Source of the DNA: Prorocentrum cordatum | Taxonomy: Eukaryota; Sar; Dinophyceae; Prorocentrales; Prorocentraceae | NCBI GenBank assembly: GCA_963575745.1 | Contig: CAUYUJ010019866.1 | Span: 62,501 to 87,500 of the forward strand | Direction: 5' to 3' | DNA length: 25,000 nt | Shown: piece by piece, positions 8,361-17,265 of the stretch | How positions within the stretch are numbered: the stretch's first letter is position 1 | Layout: each line of letters starts with the position of its first letter | Notes under the pieces: model-generated | Databases searched by the model: none | What the model was told of the DNA's origin: nothing | Seen by the model: only the letters and a program-made list of their open reading frames with translations | Position numbers and translations under genes: made by a program

Positions 8361-9122
8361 ATGGCGAAGAGGCAGGGCCGCAAGCCCACCCGTCTGTTCC
8401 AGCCTCGAGCCCCTCGCGCACGAGCCTCCCGCGCAGGACCCACGGCGAAAGCCACGTGGGGCTCACAAACCATAGGAGTACCAGACGGTCGATTCAGGCA
8501 GCTTCGAGTGGGAGAGGTCCAGGCTCGAGGCCGACGACCTGAATGGGCAGCGCTGGACCTTGCCAGCCTATCACAATGGGAGGGTTGGCATCGCGACCCA
8601 TTTGGTCATCATCACCAAGACGGCGGCCACCATCGCCTCATGTCGAGATGGTCTGGTCAGAACAACTGCCTGACAGGGTGGTCCGCACCTGCCTTCGAAA
8701 GGGATTGGCCGCGGCGCCGTCCGTACACCCATGGAGGACAATCCAAGGACCCGATCTCGGCGCTGGCCCTCACCCTCAGAAGGATGGATTGGGGCTTCGT
8801 TGGAGAGGACCCGTTTCTTGTCCATAATGCGACGGGACCCGCGTTGGGTGTACGAAGGCACTCGCCAGCATTTTTCGGCAAGCTGGCCATGCTCGAGTGT
8901 AGGCGAGCCCTCGGATTGGAGGAGGTTGCCCGTCAAGGTCCCAGCATGTTGAATTGGGAGGTGGCGCCACTTTGGAAGCCAGCTATGGAACGCCTGAGCG
9001 AAAGTCACATGTCTATGTCTGGCGCAAGCAATCAGCAACAGGCTCTACGAGGCCCGATCCAGAACGTGTACTGGTGCCACGCAAGGGTACGGGTCAGAGA
9101 TCCCGCGACTCCCAAGCACTGA
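8361..9122 (+). pseudogene. RT-RNase H linker/thumb remnant
   Basis: A continuous 253-codon frame with the stretch SALALTLRRMDWGFVGEDPF then NATGPALGVRRHSPAFFGKL. Its pattern (hydrophobic-Leu-Arg-h-x-W, then DPF, then a Ser-Pro-Ala helix) resembles the connection region of dinoflagellate LINE polyproteins as I recall them. There is no catalytic motif. Identity rests mostly on its place between RT and RNase H in the same orientation. Confidence 0.5.
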
Positions 9123-9125
9123 CAG

Positions 9126-9190
9126 CTATGCTCCTCCGAGGACGGCTCGCTGTTCCACAGGCGCTACTTAAAAGTGCGCCGCCCATGATG
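9126..9190 (+). pseudogene. Cys/His zinc-finger-like stretch of the LINE
   Basis: The frame reads LCSSEDGSLFHRRYLK. The neighbouring frame then reads KCAAHDAWRRE, giving a Cys, His and Cys spacing like the Zn-binding 'CxLCxxxxGTLxHRxxxC' segment that precedes RNase H in related elements. A single-base shift at about 9170 and a TGA downstream break it. Confidence 0.45.
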
Positions 9191-9251
9191 CCTGGCGGAG
9201 AGAGACACGACAGACCGAGATTTCAGGGCGGCATCGGGGGCGGTCCAGGGC

Positions 9252-10190
9252 ATGGGCTCCCCGTTCACCGAGCTCTTAGCGCGCGGCCTGTTCCCAAACG
9301 TGCAGAAGTTCCACAACAGGCCTGGGAGGACGCCAGACCTGGAGTTTCGATGCACAGCCTCATGGCGGCGGCTCGGGCCATTCCTTGAGCCTGGCTCCTA
9401 CGTCGTCGCGGACGGCTCAGGCATGGACCGGGCATTCCCAGCCTTGCGCACGGCTGGCTGGGCGGTGGTCGTCTACGACCCCGGCCGCCGCTTCCTTGCA
9501 GCGGCATGGGGGGCAGTCCCCCTCGATCAAGGACCAGAGCAGCAGCACCGAGACGGGGAGGACTACGCGGTCAAAATTCTGACGGGCAAGAGCGCTGGCG
9601 GAGACTACAAGCTGCACAGTGACTGTCTGGCTACGGCTCGTTGCGCCATGGCTCCACCCATGGCGGCTGAGCCCAAGAAGCAGCGAGCACACCTCTGGGC
9701 AGGGCACAGCGACGAGCTCGAAGGAGTCCAAAACAGGAAGGTCAAAGCGCGTCTAGGCTAGAACGCCGTGGCGGATGGACACACCACGCAGATGCAGCTG
9801 GGCGGCAACCGCAAGGCTGACCAGCAGGCCAAGGCTGGGACACAGCTCGCCCAAGCCAATCCAGATGACATCCTTGTCTTGGAGGGGTGCCACTACAATG
9901 CCAAGTTTGCGGGGCATTTGCATGAAGCGATGCTCAGTGAACACAAGATCCGAGACAGCATGAGGGTGGAAGCGCGCAGGATCATCGACCCGGGCGTGTT
10001 CCAACCAGAGTGCGACGCCATATGGCACGACCTGGAACAGCCGAGCGGCCAGCTTGCGGACCCGCCGGGCTTGGCGCTGGAGCAGCGGCTGGACCAGCCA
10101 GGAGGAGCCCGAGGCCAGTGGCTTGCAGACAGAGGCGGTCGCGCCTCAGTCTCAGCCGACGCCAGTGAAGGGGCCCCAGGACACACAAAT
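9252..10190 (+). pseudogene. RNase H domain of the LINE, one in-frame stop
   Basis: The frame reads VVADGSG (Asp at 9411-9413), AGWAVVVYDP, GEDYAV (Glu at 9558-9560), LHSDCLA (Asp at 9621-9623), RAHLWAGHSDE, then GNRKADQQAKAG (Asp at 9819-9821). These match the D-E-D-D tetrad and the final GN-x-x-AD helix of RNase H1-type domains. A TAG at 9759-9761 splits the third and fourth catalytic positions, but the frame resumes unchanged. The frame continues to about 10190 without a recognised domain before the A-rich tail. This is the best preserved part of the element. Confidence 0.75.
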
Positions 10191-10192
10191 AA

Positions 10193-10327
10193 AAAAACAC
10201 AAATAAAAATATTCCCCGTATTTTCCTATATTTTCTGGGTTTTCGTCTTCCCCCCCACTTCCCATATTTCCCAATATTTTCCTGGGAGTCGACGATTAAT
10301 TGTGTCTGTGTGTTTTTTCCCCTCCTG
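10193..10327 (+). repeat. Dispersed repeat, copy 2 of the ~135-bp T/C-rich family
   Basis: It aligns with 1398-1529 (shared TTCGTCTTCCCC, CACTTCCC, TTTCC, TTTTCCTGGG, CGACGATTA, TGTGT and CCCCTCCTG). It starts directly after the A-rich LINE tail, which raises the question whether the family is that LINE's 3' end. Copy 1 has no visible LINE sequence before it. Confidence 0.7.
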
Positions 10328-11005
10328 AGCCAGACCCCGAGGGCGCAGCCGGGCTCCCCTCCAAGGCCCCAAGCAAGGCGGCGCGCGGCGCCGCCCAGCC
10401 TCGGAGGAGGCGGTCCTCCCGCCAGGGCGCGCCAACGGCCACCTCACCCTCGCAGCGCCCGTCTACCCGACCGATGAGGCGAGGAGGGCGGGCCAGCCCG
10501 CGATGAGCACACTCCTGTACTGCACGTGCTGCTCGGGCGATGCTTCGGGAAAGAAGGGTCGGGGGGGGCCGCCGGCCACGACTGCCAACGCACCAGCTCG
10601 TCGCAGCGCCCACCCTGTCTGTGCGACGCCACCCTGAGAGCGGGAAAGGCGCCCTTTGCCCCCCCTCCCCCGCGTCAGTCCAGATGAAGGAGTTCGGGAC
10701 ACGGCACTGACAGGCCCTCGGCCGCTCAGAAGAGGTCGGCCCCCCCCCCGCCGAGGGCCCACCGTCCGCGGGCCGCAGCAGCCCTGTCCTCCTCCGTGTG
10801 CCCGCCTCCCTCGGGCTCACGCCAGCTGCGGCCCAGGCCTCGGGGCCCCAGGCAGTCAAAGCTAGAGCTCGGCGAGAGCAGCCCTGTGGTCCGCTCCAGC
10901 AGGATCGGGTGCAAGACGCCATTTCGGCGGGGTCGGGCCTCTCGGGCCGCGCGGCCTGAGAAAAGGCCTCAGGGACTGCCGAGGTGGTAGACGCGACTCC
11001 TTGAC
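10328..11005. other. GC-rich, no recognised gene
   Basis: Overlapping Ala/Arg/Pro-rich frames are open on both strands, including the minus-strand frame 10296-11087. I see no motif, RNA gene or repeat family. Confidence 0.35.
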
Positions 11006-11413
<408 letters not shown>

Positions 11414-11580
11414 GTTGGGCTGCAGGTTTTTCAATCCTTCGCACCCCCCTGCAGTCTCCACACGGGGGAGCTTTCACGGACTTCCGATCCGATCCGATCG
11501 TCCTCCTCGTGTTCCTCGTCGAGAGCATCATGGGGGGAGGAGGACAACAGGCGGGACCCTGCTTTCTTCCAAGGCAAGGC

Positions 11581-11657
11581 CCCCTCCTCCTCCTCATCCT
11601 CTTCATCCTCCTCCTCCTCCTCCTCCTCCTCCTCCTCCTCCTCCTCCTCCTCCTCCT
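11581..11657. repeat. (CTC)n microsatellite
   Basis: Nearly pure CTC triplets, with an ATC/TTC interruption near 11597-11606. The tract ends exactly at the hairpin beginning at 11658. Confidence 0.95.
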
Positions 11658-11699
11658 GGAACCGGTGTAGCCGCGATGCTATGCGGCTACACCGGTTCC
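11658..11699. repeat. Perfect inverted repeat, 17-bp arms, 8-bp loop
   Basis: GGAACCGGTGTAGCCGC at 11658-11674 is the exact reverse complement of 11683-11699, separated by GATGCTAT. The right arm is the first sequence of the LINE 3' fragment, while the left arm lies against the CTC tract. This suggests a snap-back duplication formed at the truncation point. Confidence 0.85.
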
Positions 11700-12106
11700 A
11701 GCATGATACGGATGAGAGCTACGCCAAACGACAGCGACGGGAAACAAAGGCTCTTCGACTGGACGCACACATTGTTGACGCTGATGTGGTGGCTCTCAAG
11801 CGTACGTTTCAATATGCTGGTCACACTGCCCGTCGCATCAAGTACGCACCTGACGATCTGCCTTGTCAAGCGCTTCTGTGGAACTGCTGGCGCAGATGCC
11901 AGGAGAACGTTACCAGATCATGGCATCGCCAAGGGCACCCACGCCGGTTTGCCCCCTGGCACTGGGAGCAACAGTTTGTGAAGTTCTTCAAGGAGGAGGG
12001 CCTGGACTGGATGGAGGAGGCATGCGTTAGAGGGAGGTGGAATCAGTGGGAGGAGAAGTGGGTGAGGCACATGTTAGGCACACAGCATGTTAGCGCCATC
12101 ATTTAG
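11681..12106 (+). pseudogene. 3'-terminal fragment of a second non-LTR retrotransposon ORF
   Basis: A 141-codon frame ends in TAG at 12104-12106. From residue 45 it reads YAGHTARR, followed by a Trp-rich tail: LLWNCWRRCQ (66-75), HWEQQFVKFF (94-103), GLDWMEEACVRGRW (107-120), then WEEKWVRHML. An 'F-x-W/YAGHxAR' motif followed by regularly spaced Trp residues is characteristic of the carboxy end of L1-like LINE endonuclease/RT proteins in dinoflagellates and other protists. Everything upstream (endonuclease, RT) is absent, so it is a 5'-truncated copy. The ATG is incidental. It is not the same element as 6480-10192, which ends in RNase H. Confidence 0.6.
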
Positions 12107-12188
12107 CACTGCGTTCGTTGTCCTTGCTTTCAGTTTTCAGATTTTGCAGGCCTTTGGCATTTAGACGGGCGGAGAAATCGTTTAGGCC
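12107..12188 (+). other. Probable 3' UTR of the truncated LINE
   Basis: About 80 bp of T-rich sequence after the stop codon lead to the ACC microsatellite. No poly-A is seen. Some LINEs end in simple repeats, so the ACC/CTC tract may be the tail. Confidence 0.3.
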
Positions 12189-12279
12189 CGACCACCACCA
12201 CCACCACCACCACCACCTCGTCCTCCTCCTCCTCCTCCTCCTCCTCCTCCTCCTCCTCCTCCTCCTCCTCCTCCTCCTC
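12189..12279. repeat. (ACC)n-(CTC)n compound microsatellite
   Basis: About nine ACC triplets, then about twenty CTC triplets. Together with the GGA tract at 12418-12588 it forms an inverted pair (CTC then GGA on the same strand). Confidence 0.95.
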
Positions 12280-12417
12280 GCATGCAGTCACACTTGCCCG
12301 CCAGAGTCTCAGGGCGACGAGATTGTGGAACCCGGGAGCGGCGAAGAGGGGAAGTATCCACGCGGGGCGCCGAGACAGCATGGTGATGCAGTTCTGGCCT
12401 TCGATGAGCAAAGGCGT

Positions 12418-12588
12418 CGAGGACGAGGAGGAGGAGGAGGCGGAGGAGGAGGGGAAGCGGAGGAGGCGGAGGAGGAGGAAAAGGAGGAGGAGGAGGAGGA
12501 GGAGGGGAAGCGGAGGAGGCGGAGGAGGAGGAGGGGAAGCGGAGGCGGAGGAAAAGGAGGAGGCGGAGGAGAAGGGGAAGCGAGGTAG
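12418..12588. repeat. (GGA)n polypurine tract
   Basis: Imperfect GGA/GAG triplets with recurring AGCGGAGGCGGAGG interruptions, which form a higher-order repeat. The Glu-, Gly- and Arg-rich frames through it are artefacts. Confidence 0.9.
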
Positions 12589-12989
12589 GGCTGGCGGCAC
12601 GGGACCATCCTGGGACCAGGAGGTGCGAGTACGCCCTCCTGGCTTGGCCAGAGAGGCGCACAATCCCTATCGGACTACCTGCCAGACCACCCCAACCCGA
12701 CCCGCAGACCAAACTTTCAGCCTCGGGGGGTATGGGTTCCAAATGTGTTTTTTCAATCAATGTTCCCCGACGCCCCCACCCCCCCACACACTGGGAATGT
12801 AGGGCAGATTGGGGCCTTCGGGTCGGTTCGGGGTGGTCTGGTGGGTGGTGACGACACCGGCCCAGGCGGCCCAGGAGCGACCTGACCAGGAGCGGCGGAC
12901 AGGTGTACGGAATACAGACGTCGTCGCCCGAGGTCGCCCCGACGCAGCAGCGCGCACGACACGCGCGGCAGGGGGGGGGCCGAGGCAGG
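12589..12989. other. No recognised gene
   Basis: Mixed sequence. GGGGTATGGGTT and a C-rich CCCCCACCCCCCC stretch occur near 12725-12785. No motif, RNA gene or repeat family was recognised. Confidence 0.3.
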
Positions 12990-13180
12990 AGTGGCCCAGA
13001 AGATCGGATCGAGCATCAAGTCGAGCCGCATCGGCACGGAATCGGAATCGGGATCGGAATCGACTCGGCCACGCCAGGATGCACAGCAGCGCAGTGCGAG
13101 CATCGGGACGAACCGGATCGTAGGAGCAATGGAATCGACTCGGAGTGGGCCAGCCGCAATCGATATCGAATCGATACATC
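12990..13180 (+). repeat. Dispersed GAATCG/ATCGG-rich repeat, copy 1
   Basis: Short words such as GGAATCG, ATCGGGA and CGATAC recur within it. It is similar, in the same order, to 15735-15905: TCGGCCACGC; then GGAGTGGGCCAGCCGCAATC against GGATCGAGCCAGCCAGAACC; then CGATAT/CGATAC and CGAATCG/CGAACCG. A diverged repeat family of unknown type. Confidence 0.5.
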
Positions 13181-13181
13181 G

Positions 13182-13290
13182 GCGAAGGCGGGGTGGAGAA
13201 GAACGGATTCAAGATCGTGAAATATCGCCGATGCATCGGCGATGCGGCGAGATCCTCCGACCCCAGCTACTCCAGCCCCATTCGGGAGGC
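13182..13290. mobile_element. Foldback element family 2, partial copy
   Basis: ATCGCCGATGCATCGGCGAT followed by GCGGCGAGATCCTCCGACCC and CTACTCCAGCCCCAT is the family 2 core plus its terminal repeat, opposite in orientation to the left arm of 3131-3315. The other terminal repeat is weak or lost. It abuts the dispersed repeat at 12990-13180. Confidence 0.6.
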
Positions 13291-13463
13291 CTGAATACGA
13301 CCGTGTGCTGGGGGCGAGGTTCTGGGCCGGCTTCCAGGAAGTTGATGAAGAAGCGCTCAGCCGAGCAAACCCAGGCAGGCTTCTTCATGATCGGTGCAAC
13401 TACGGCGAGATCGGGAGGGAGAAACGGGCAGGCCCTGCCCCTAAGTTGGGAACTGCGGTCTCA

Positions 13464-13720
13464 TCCACCCCGATGGACCTCTTTCTCCTGGTAGTCGATC
13501 TTGAGCACCTCTCTGGCGATTTCGACCTGTCTCACCTCGGTGATCTCCCTGATTTGCTCGCGCTTGAGAATGGCAGGGATCTCCACAATCTGCTCATGGA
13601 GCTGGATCATGGGCACCTCGACCTTCTTCTCCACGGTCTCGTTGTGCCACACCTCGCGCAAGACCGTCTGCTGCTCCCGCACATCCTTGGCCGGCCCCAA
13701 GAGGTGGCGCTCGCGGGGTT
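13464..13720 (-). CDS. Alveolin-like (IMC1/articulin-type) repeat fragment, probable exon or pseudoexon
   Basis: Minus-strand reading from Met at 13700 gives 79 residues. Five consecutive 12-residue repeats are in register: TVLREVWHNETV, EKKVEVPMIQLH, EQIVEIPAILKR, EQIREITEVRQV, EIAREVLKIDYQ, then EKEV. The Val/Ile-Glu-Val/Ile-Pro periodicity is the hallmark of alveolins, the proteins under the cortical alveolar sacs of dinoflagellates, apicomplexans and ciliates. The fragment is much shorter than a full alveolin. The frame continues upstream to about 13720 and enters a GGA microsatellite. Downstream, GAG|GT at 13479-13477 could be a splice donor after the last EKE; otherwise translation stops at 13461. 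I infer one exon of a larger gene, or a relic. Confidence 0.5.
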
Positions 13721-13801
13721 GTCCTCCTCCTCCTCCTCCTCCTCCTCCTCCTCCTCCTCCTCCTCCTCCTCCTCCTCCTCCTCCTCCTCCTCTTTCTCCT
13801 C
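13721..13801. repeat. (CTC)n microsatellite beside the alveolin-like exon
   Basis: About 25 CTC triplets on the + strand (GGA in the sense of the alveolin-like frame) lie immediately upstream of it. If read in that frame they would give a Gly run, but they are more likely in an intron or flank. Confidence 0.9.
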
Positions 13802-14420
13802 CAGCTGGTCCTCCTCCTCATCCTGATCACCCTCATCCTGCTCCTACATCAGCATCCTCCTCTTCCTACTCCTCCTCATCTTCCTCATCATCCTGATCAT
13901 CATCATTCTCATCAGCAGCAGCAGCAGATGCTGCATCATCATCACCATCAGATTCAACGTCGTCATTATCATCCTCATCATCATCAGCAGCAGCATCATC
14001 AACATCAACATCAACATCAACATCATCATCATAAGCAGCAGCAGCAGCATCGTCGTCGTCATCATCACACTCATCACCATCACCACCAACATCATCATAA
14101 TCATCAGCATCAGCAGCAGCAGTATCAGCATCATAATCATCGTCAGCATCGTGGTCATCATCAGCAGCATCATCATCATCAGCATCATCAATAGCATTAT
14201 CATCATAATCAACATCAGCATCATCATCAGCATCATCAGCATCATCAGCATCATCATCCTCATCATCAGCAGCATGATCATCAGCAGCATCACCATCATC
14301 GACTCATCATCAGCAACTCATCCTCATCATCCTGTATACATCAGCTTCCTCATTATCCTCATCATCACTCCCTCTCCTCATACTTTTATTCGTCCTCGGC
14401 CTGGTTATCATCATCATTCC
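13802..14420. repeat. Degenerate CAT/CAG/CAA triplet array
   Basis: From about 13850 the + strand is a patchwork of CAT, CAG and CAA triplets with repeated modules (CATCATCATCAGCA, CAACATCAACATCAA). The patchwork indicates old, point-mutated repeats, in contrast to the clean CAT array at 11.1-11.4 kb. Confidence 0.85.
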
Positions 14421-14499
14421 TGCTCCTCCTCCTCCTCCTCCTTCTGCCTCTCCTCCTCCTCCTCCTCCTCCTCCTCCTCCTCCTCCTCCTCCTCCTCTT
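14421..14499. repeat. (CTC)n microsatellite
   Basis: Nearly pure CTC triplets. The strand composition flips abruptly at about 14500 to the polypurine block, giving an inverted (CTC)n/(GGA)n arrangement with a very short spacer. Confidence 0.95.
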
Positions 14500-14509
14500 G
14501 AGGCAGGAT

Positions 14510-15062
14510 CTGGAGGAGGAGGTGGAGGTGAAGAAGGTGGAGCGTTCAGGAGGAGGAGGAGGAGGGCAAGGAGCAGCAGTAGGAGAAGGAGGAGGTGGAG
14601 GAGAGGGAGGAGGAGACGGAGAGGGGGGGAAGGGAAGGGAGGATGAGGAAAGAAAACAAGAACGACGAGGACGACGACGACGAGGACGAGGACGCGGGCG
14701 ACGGCGAGGGGAGGAGGGGGGATTAGAAGGGAGGAGGAGGAGCAGCAGCAGGAGGATGGAAGGGATGAATGTGGAAAAAAAGGCGGGGAAACGGAAAAGG
14801 ACAAGTGATTGGAGGGGGAGGGATGGGTAGGAGAGGCAAAGGGAAATGGAGAAGGAGAGGGAGGGGACGAGGAGGCATGGAAAGGGAGAAGGGATGGCAG
14901 GGCGAAGCCAGGAGGAAAGCGAGGCGAAGTGGAAAAGGGAAGGGAGGAGGAGGAGGAGGAAGAAGAGGAAGAGGAGGAGGGGGAAGAGAGAAGGGGGAGG
15001 GAGGAAGAGGGGGAAAGGGATGAGGGTGGGGTGAGCAAGGTGGAAGGAGAGAGGGAATGGAG
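14510..15062. repeat. ~550-bp polypurine (GGA/GAA/GGG) block
   Basis: The + strand is overwhelmingly A/G, with few pyrimidines, from about 14510 to 15062. Triplet periodicity is clear to about 14780 and looser afterwards. Open frames here (Gly/Glu/Arg-rich on +, Pro/Ser/Leu-rich on -) are artefacts. Confidence 0.9.
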
Positions 15063-15734
15063 AAGGGGAGAGGGGTGCCGGGCACTAATATAGGATGCCC
15101 GCAACATTGGCTCTAGTGCTGGCATGTGTTGTTCCTTGTTGGCCTCCTCCTTTTGGCGAACACACGCTGGGGTGAACTGGGTCGATCTCAGATGAGGTAA
15201 GCTAGTTTCAAGCGAGCGACCCTGAGTCAGACTGAGCTAAGATAATGGGTTAAGCTGAGCTCCGGTGGTCAAGGACAATCGAAAGGGAACAGCAGTAATA
15301 TCAAGGTGAGGTCAGGTGGGCGAAAGAACGCGATGCTTGTTTTGTATCCTCTGCTTCTCCAGGTGAGCCCGTCTGTGAGTCTGCGCGCTCGTAGCTCATA
15401 CAGCGCCCAGAATACCACATTGGCTCATTCTCCCTTACGCCTCGTCCCTGTACTGCTTAGACTCATCATCGCCACCACCATCACCATCACCGTCCTTATC
15501 CTTACTTATCCACCTGTGCAGAATAGCTCACAGCTCTGAGATTCGGAGGCGATAACATGATAGAACCCATGTAAACTCTGGCGCCACTGCGTCACCTGGC
15601 AACGATGAGCTCAACCGTGCGCGTGCCCGAACGCGCGCGTGTCGGCATCCGCCCGACAAGCCTGCGCGAGCTAAGGAGGAACTCTCAAGGGCACGAAGGG
15701 GCAGGAGGGGAAGGGGGAACGCAGGAACAGTTAG
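15063..15734. other. No recognised gene
   Basis: Near-average composition, scattered stops, and several short frames below 80 codons. CAGGTGAGC near 15360 resembles a splice donor, but no exon can be defined around it. Confidence 0.35.
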
Positions 15735-15905
15735 CATCGAATCGGGAAATCGGACCACGTCTGAATGTGCGTCTGATCGAGCTGCACTGATCGGCCACGC
15801 AAGAATATACAATTGCGCCAGGCCGCAACGAATCATCGGAAGACCGGAAGCGAACTGGATCGAGCCAGCCAGAACCGATACCGAACCGGACCGGTAGGAT
15901 CAAAA
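15735..15905 (+). repeat. Dispersed GAATCG/ATCGG-rich repeat, copy 2
   Basis: Diverged relative of 12990-13180 in the same orientation. It shares TCGGCCACGC, ATCGRGCCAGCC and CCGATACCGAAYCG. There is no clear terminal repeat or coding content. Confidence 0.45.
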
Positions 15906-16243
15906 TGGACCCTGGGAGGAAGGGAAGGCCGTGATGGCCCAGACCTCCAGCGTCATGATGCTGTCCGCGGCCCGGGCCTCTAGAGCTCTCGACCCGGTCC
16001 CCAGGACCAGCTTGCCTCCACGAGGGCGTTTGGCTTCTCGGCCTCTGGTCCCCGAGCCCGAAAGGCCTTCGAAGGCCCACCTAGCAAGAGATTACCCGAG
16101 ACGTACCCGACCCATCGGCAGCAAGTGGCCATGAGCAAGGAGCCCTCCACATCCGGAAGGCAACGTGAAACGGAGCTCGATTCGGTTTGAAAGCTTCACG
16201 GGGGGTTACGCATTCCACGACCCACGGCAGCAGCCTCAAATAC
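15906..16243. other. Unique spacer before the 100-bp array
   Basis: No gene, RNA or repeat family recognised. Open frames are short. Confidence 0.3.
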
Positions 16244-17265
16244 GTCAGCGCCGTGGCGCCATGCGTGTGACACCACTGCGCTGGCTCTCCCAAGGGGGCC
16301 GTAGAAGCAGCGACGGCTGCGCAGGGTGCCCGCACCCCCAGAGAGCCGCGAAGTCTGGTCTGCATGTGCGTATGACACCACCTGGCTGGGCCTCCCAGGA
16401 GCCCATGGAAGGGGCGACGGTTGCGCACGTGGCAGCACTCACTCCCAGGAAGCCGCGAGGTCCAGTCCGAGCGCGCGACTGACACCACTAAGCTGGGCCT
16501 CCCAAGAGCTCACAAAAGTGGCGACGGTTGCGCAGGTGGCAGCACCCAAAAGGAGCCCCCTCTGCGCTGGAACTTCCAAAGGCCCACGAAAGTAGCGACA
16601 GTTACGCTGGGGGCAGCACACAACATGAGAACGAGGTCTAGTCTGGGTGCTCGCATGTCCCCACTGCTCCGGGCCTCCCCGGAGCCCACGAAAATGGCGA
16701 CGCTTACGCAGGTGGCAGCACCCAAGCAGAGAGCGAGGCCTTGTCTGGGTGCGCGCATGTCCCCACTACACTCGGCCCCCCAGGAGCGCACGAAGGAAGC
16801 AACAGTTGCGCAGGTGGCATGAGCCAAATGGAGAGCGAGGACTAGTCTGGGTGCGCGTATGTTCCCATTGCGCTGGGCCTCCCAGGAGGCCACGAAAGTG
16901 GCGACAAGTGCGCAGGTTGCAGCACCGAAAGGGAGAGCGAGGTCTAGTCTAGGTAAGCGCATGTCCACGCTGCGCTAAGACTCCCAGGAGCCCACGAAAG
17001 TGGACTGCGTTGAGCCTCCCAAGAGTCCACGAAAGTGGCGACAGTTGCGCGGTTGGCAGCACCGAAAACGAGAGCGAAGTCTAGCTGGGTGCGTGTACGT
17101 CTCTATTGACCAGGGCCTCCCAGCAGTCCACGAAAGTTGCCACAATTGCGCAGTTGGTAGTCCCAAGGAGGCGAGCGAGGTCTAGACTGGGTGCGCACAT
17201 GTCCCCACTGCGCTGGGCCTCCCAGAAGCCCACGAAACAGGCAACAGTCGTGCAGTTCGCCGCCC
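16244..17265. repeat. ~100-bp minisatellite, about 10 units
   Basis: The core CTGGGCCTCCCAGGAGCC is followed by CACGAAAGTGGCGACAGTTG, CGCAGGTGGCAGCACC, a GAGAGCGAGGTCTAGTCTGG stretch, and GTGCGCGCATGTCCCCACTG. Unit starts fall near 16276, 16385, 16492, 16565, 16671, 16771, 16871, 16971, 17003 (fragment), 17111 and 17211. The dominant period of exactly 100 is not a multiple of three and frames do not persist, so this is non-coding satellite DNA. The middle units are the most regular. Confidence 0.95.

Larger units (their letters stand above)
6480..10192 (+). mobile_element. Degenerate non-LTR (LINE-like) retrotransposon
   Basis: Pieces of a retrotransposon polyprotein occur in the expected order on the + strand. 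These are an RT fingers region (7158-7247), an RT motif with PKPDG (about 7339-7440), DLAKCYDR (7583-7606), a GTVVAGCACAT block (from 7954), a VVDD catalytic motif (8062-8073), a linker (8361-9120), a Cys/His stretch (9126-9170) and RNase H (9390-9850). The pieces change frame several times, so the copy is dead. The 3' end is A-rich (about 10187-10210: AAATAAAAAAACAC), as expected of a LINE tail. RT followed by RNase H is known from I-like and related non-LTR clades. The 5' boundary is a guess. No AP-endonuclease domain was recognised, so the copy may be 5'-truncated. Confidence 0.75.

Noticed and set aside
13928-14194. His/Gln-rich protein
   Set aside because: It is a degenerate CAT/CAG/CAA repeat translation without flanking coding sequence.
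15412-15428. Relic of the dinoflagellate spliced leader (CCACATTGGCTCATT resembles CCATTTTGGCTCAAG)
   Set aside because: Only about 11 of 15 bases match and the 5' part is missing; this is expected by chance in 25 kb.
16244-17265. Repeat protein encoded by the 100-bp array
   Set aside because: The 100-bp period is not a multiple of three and frames break between units.
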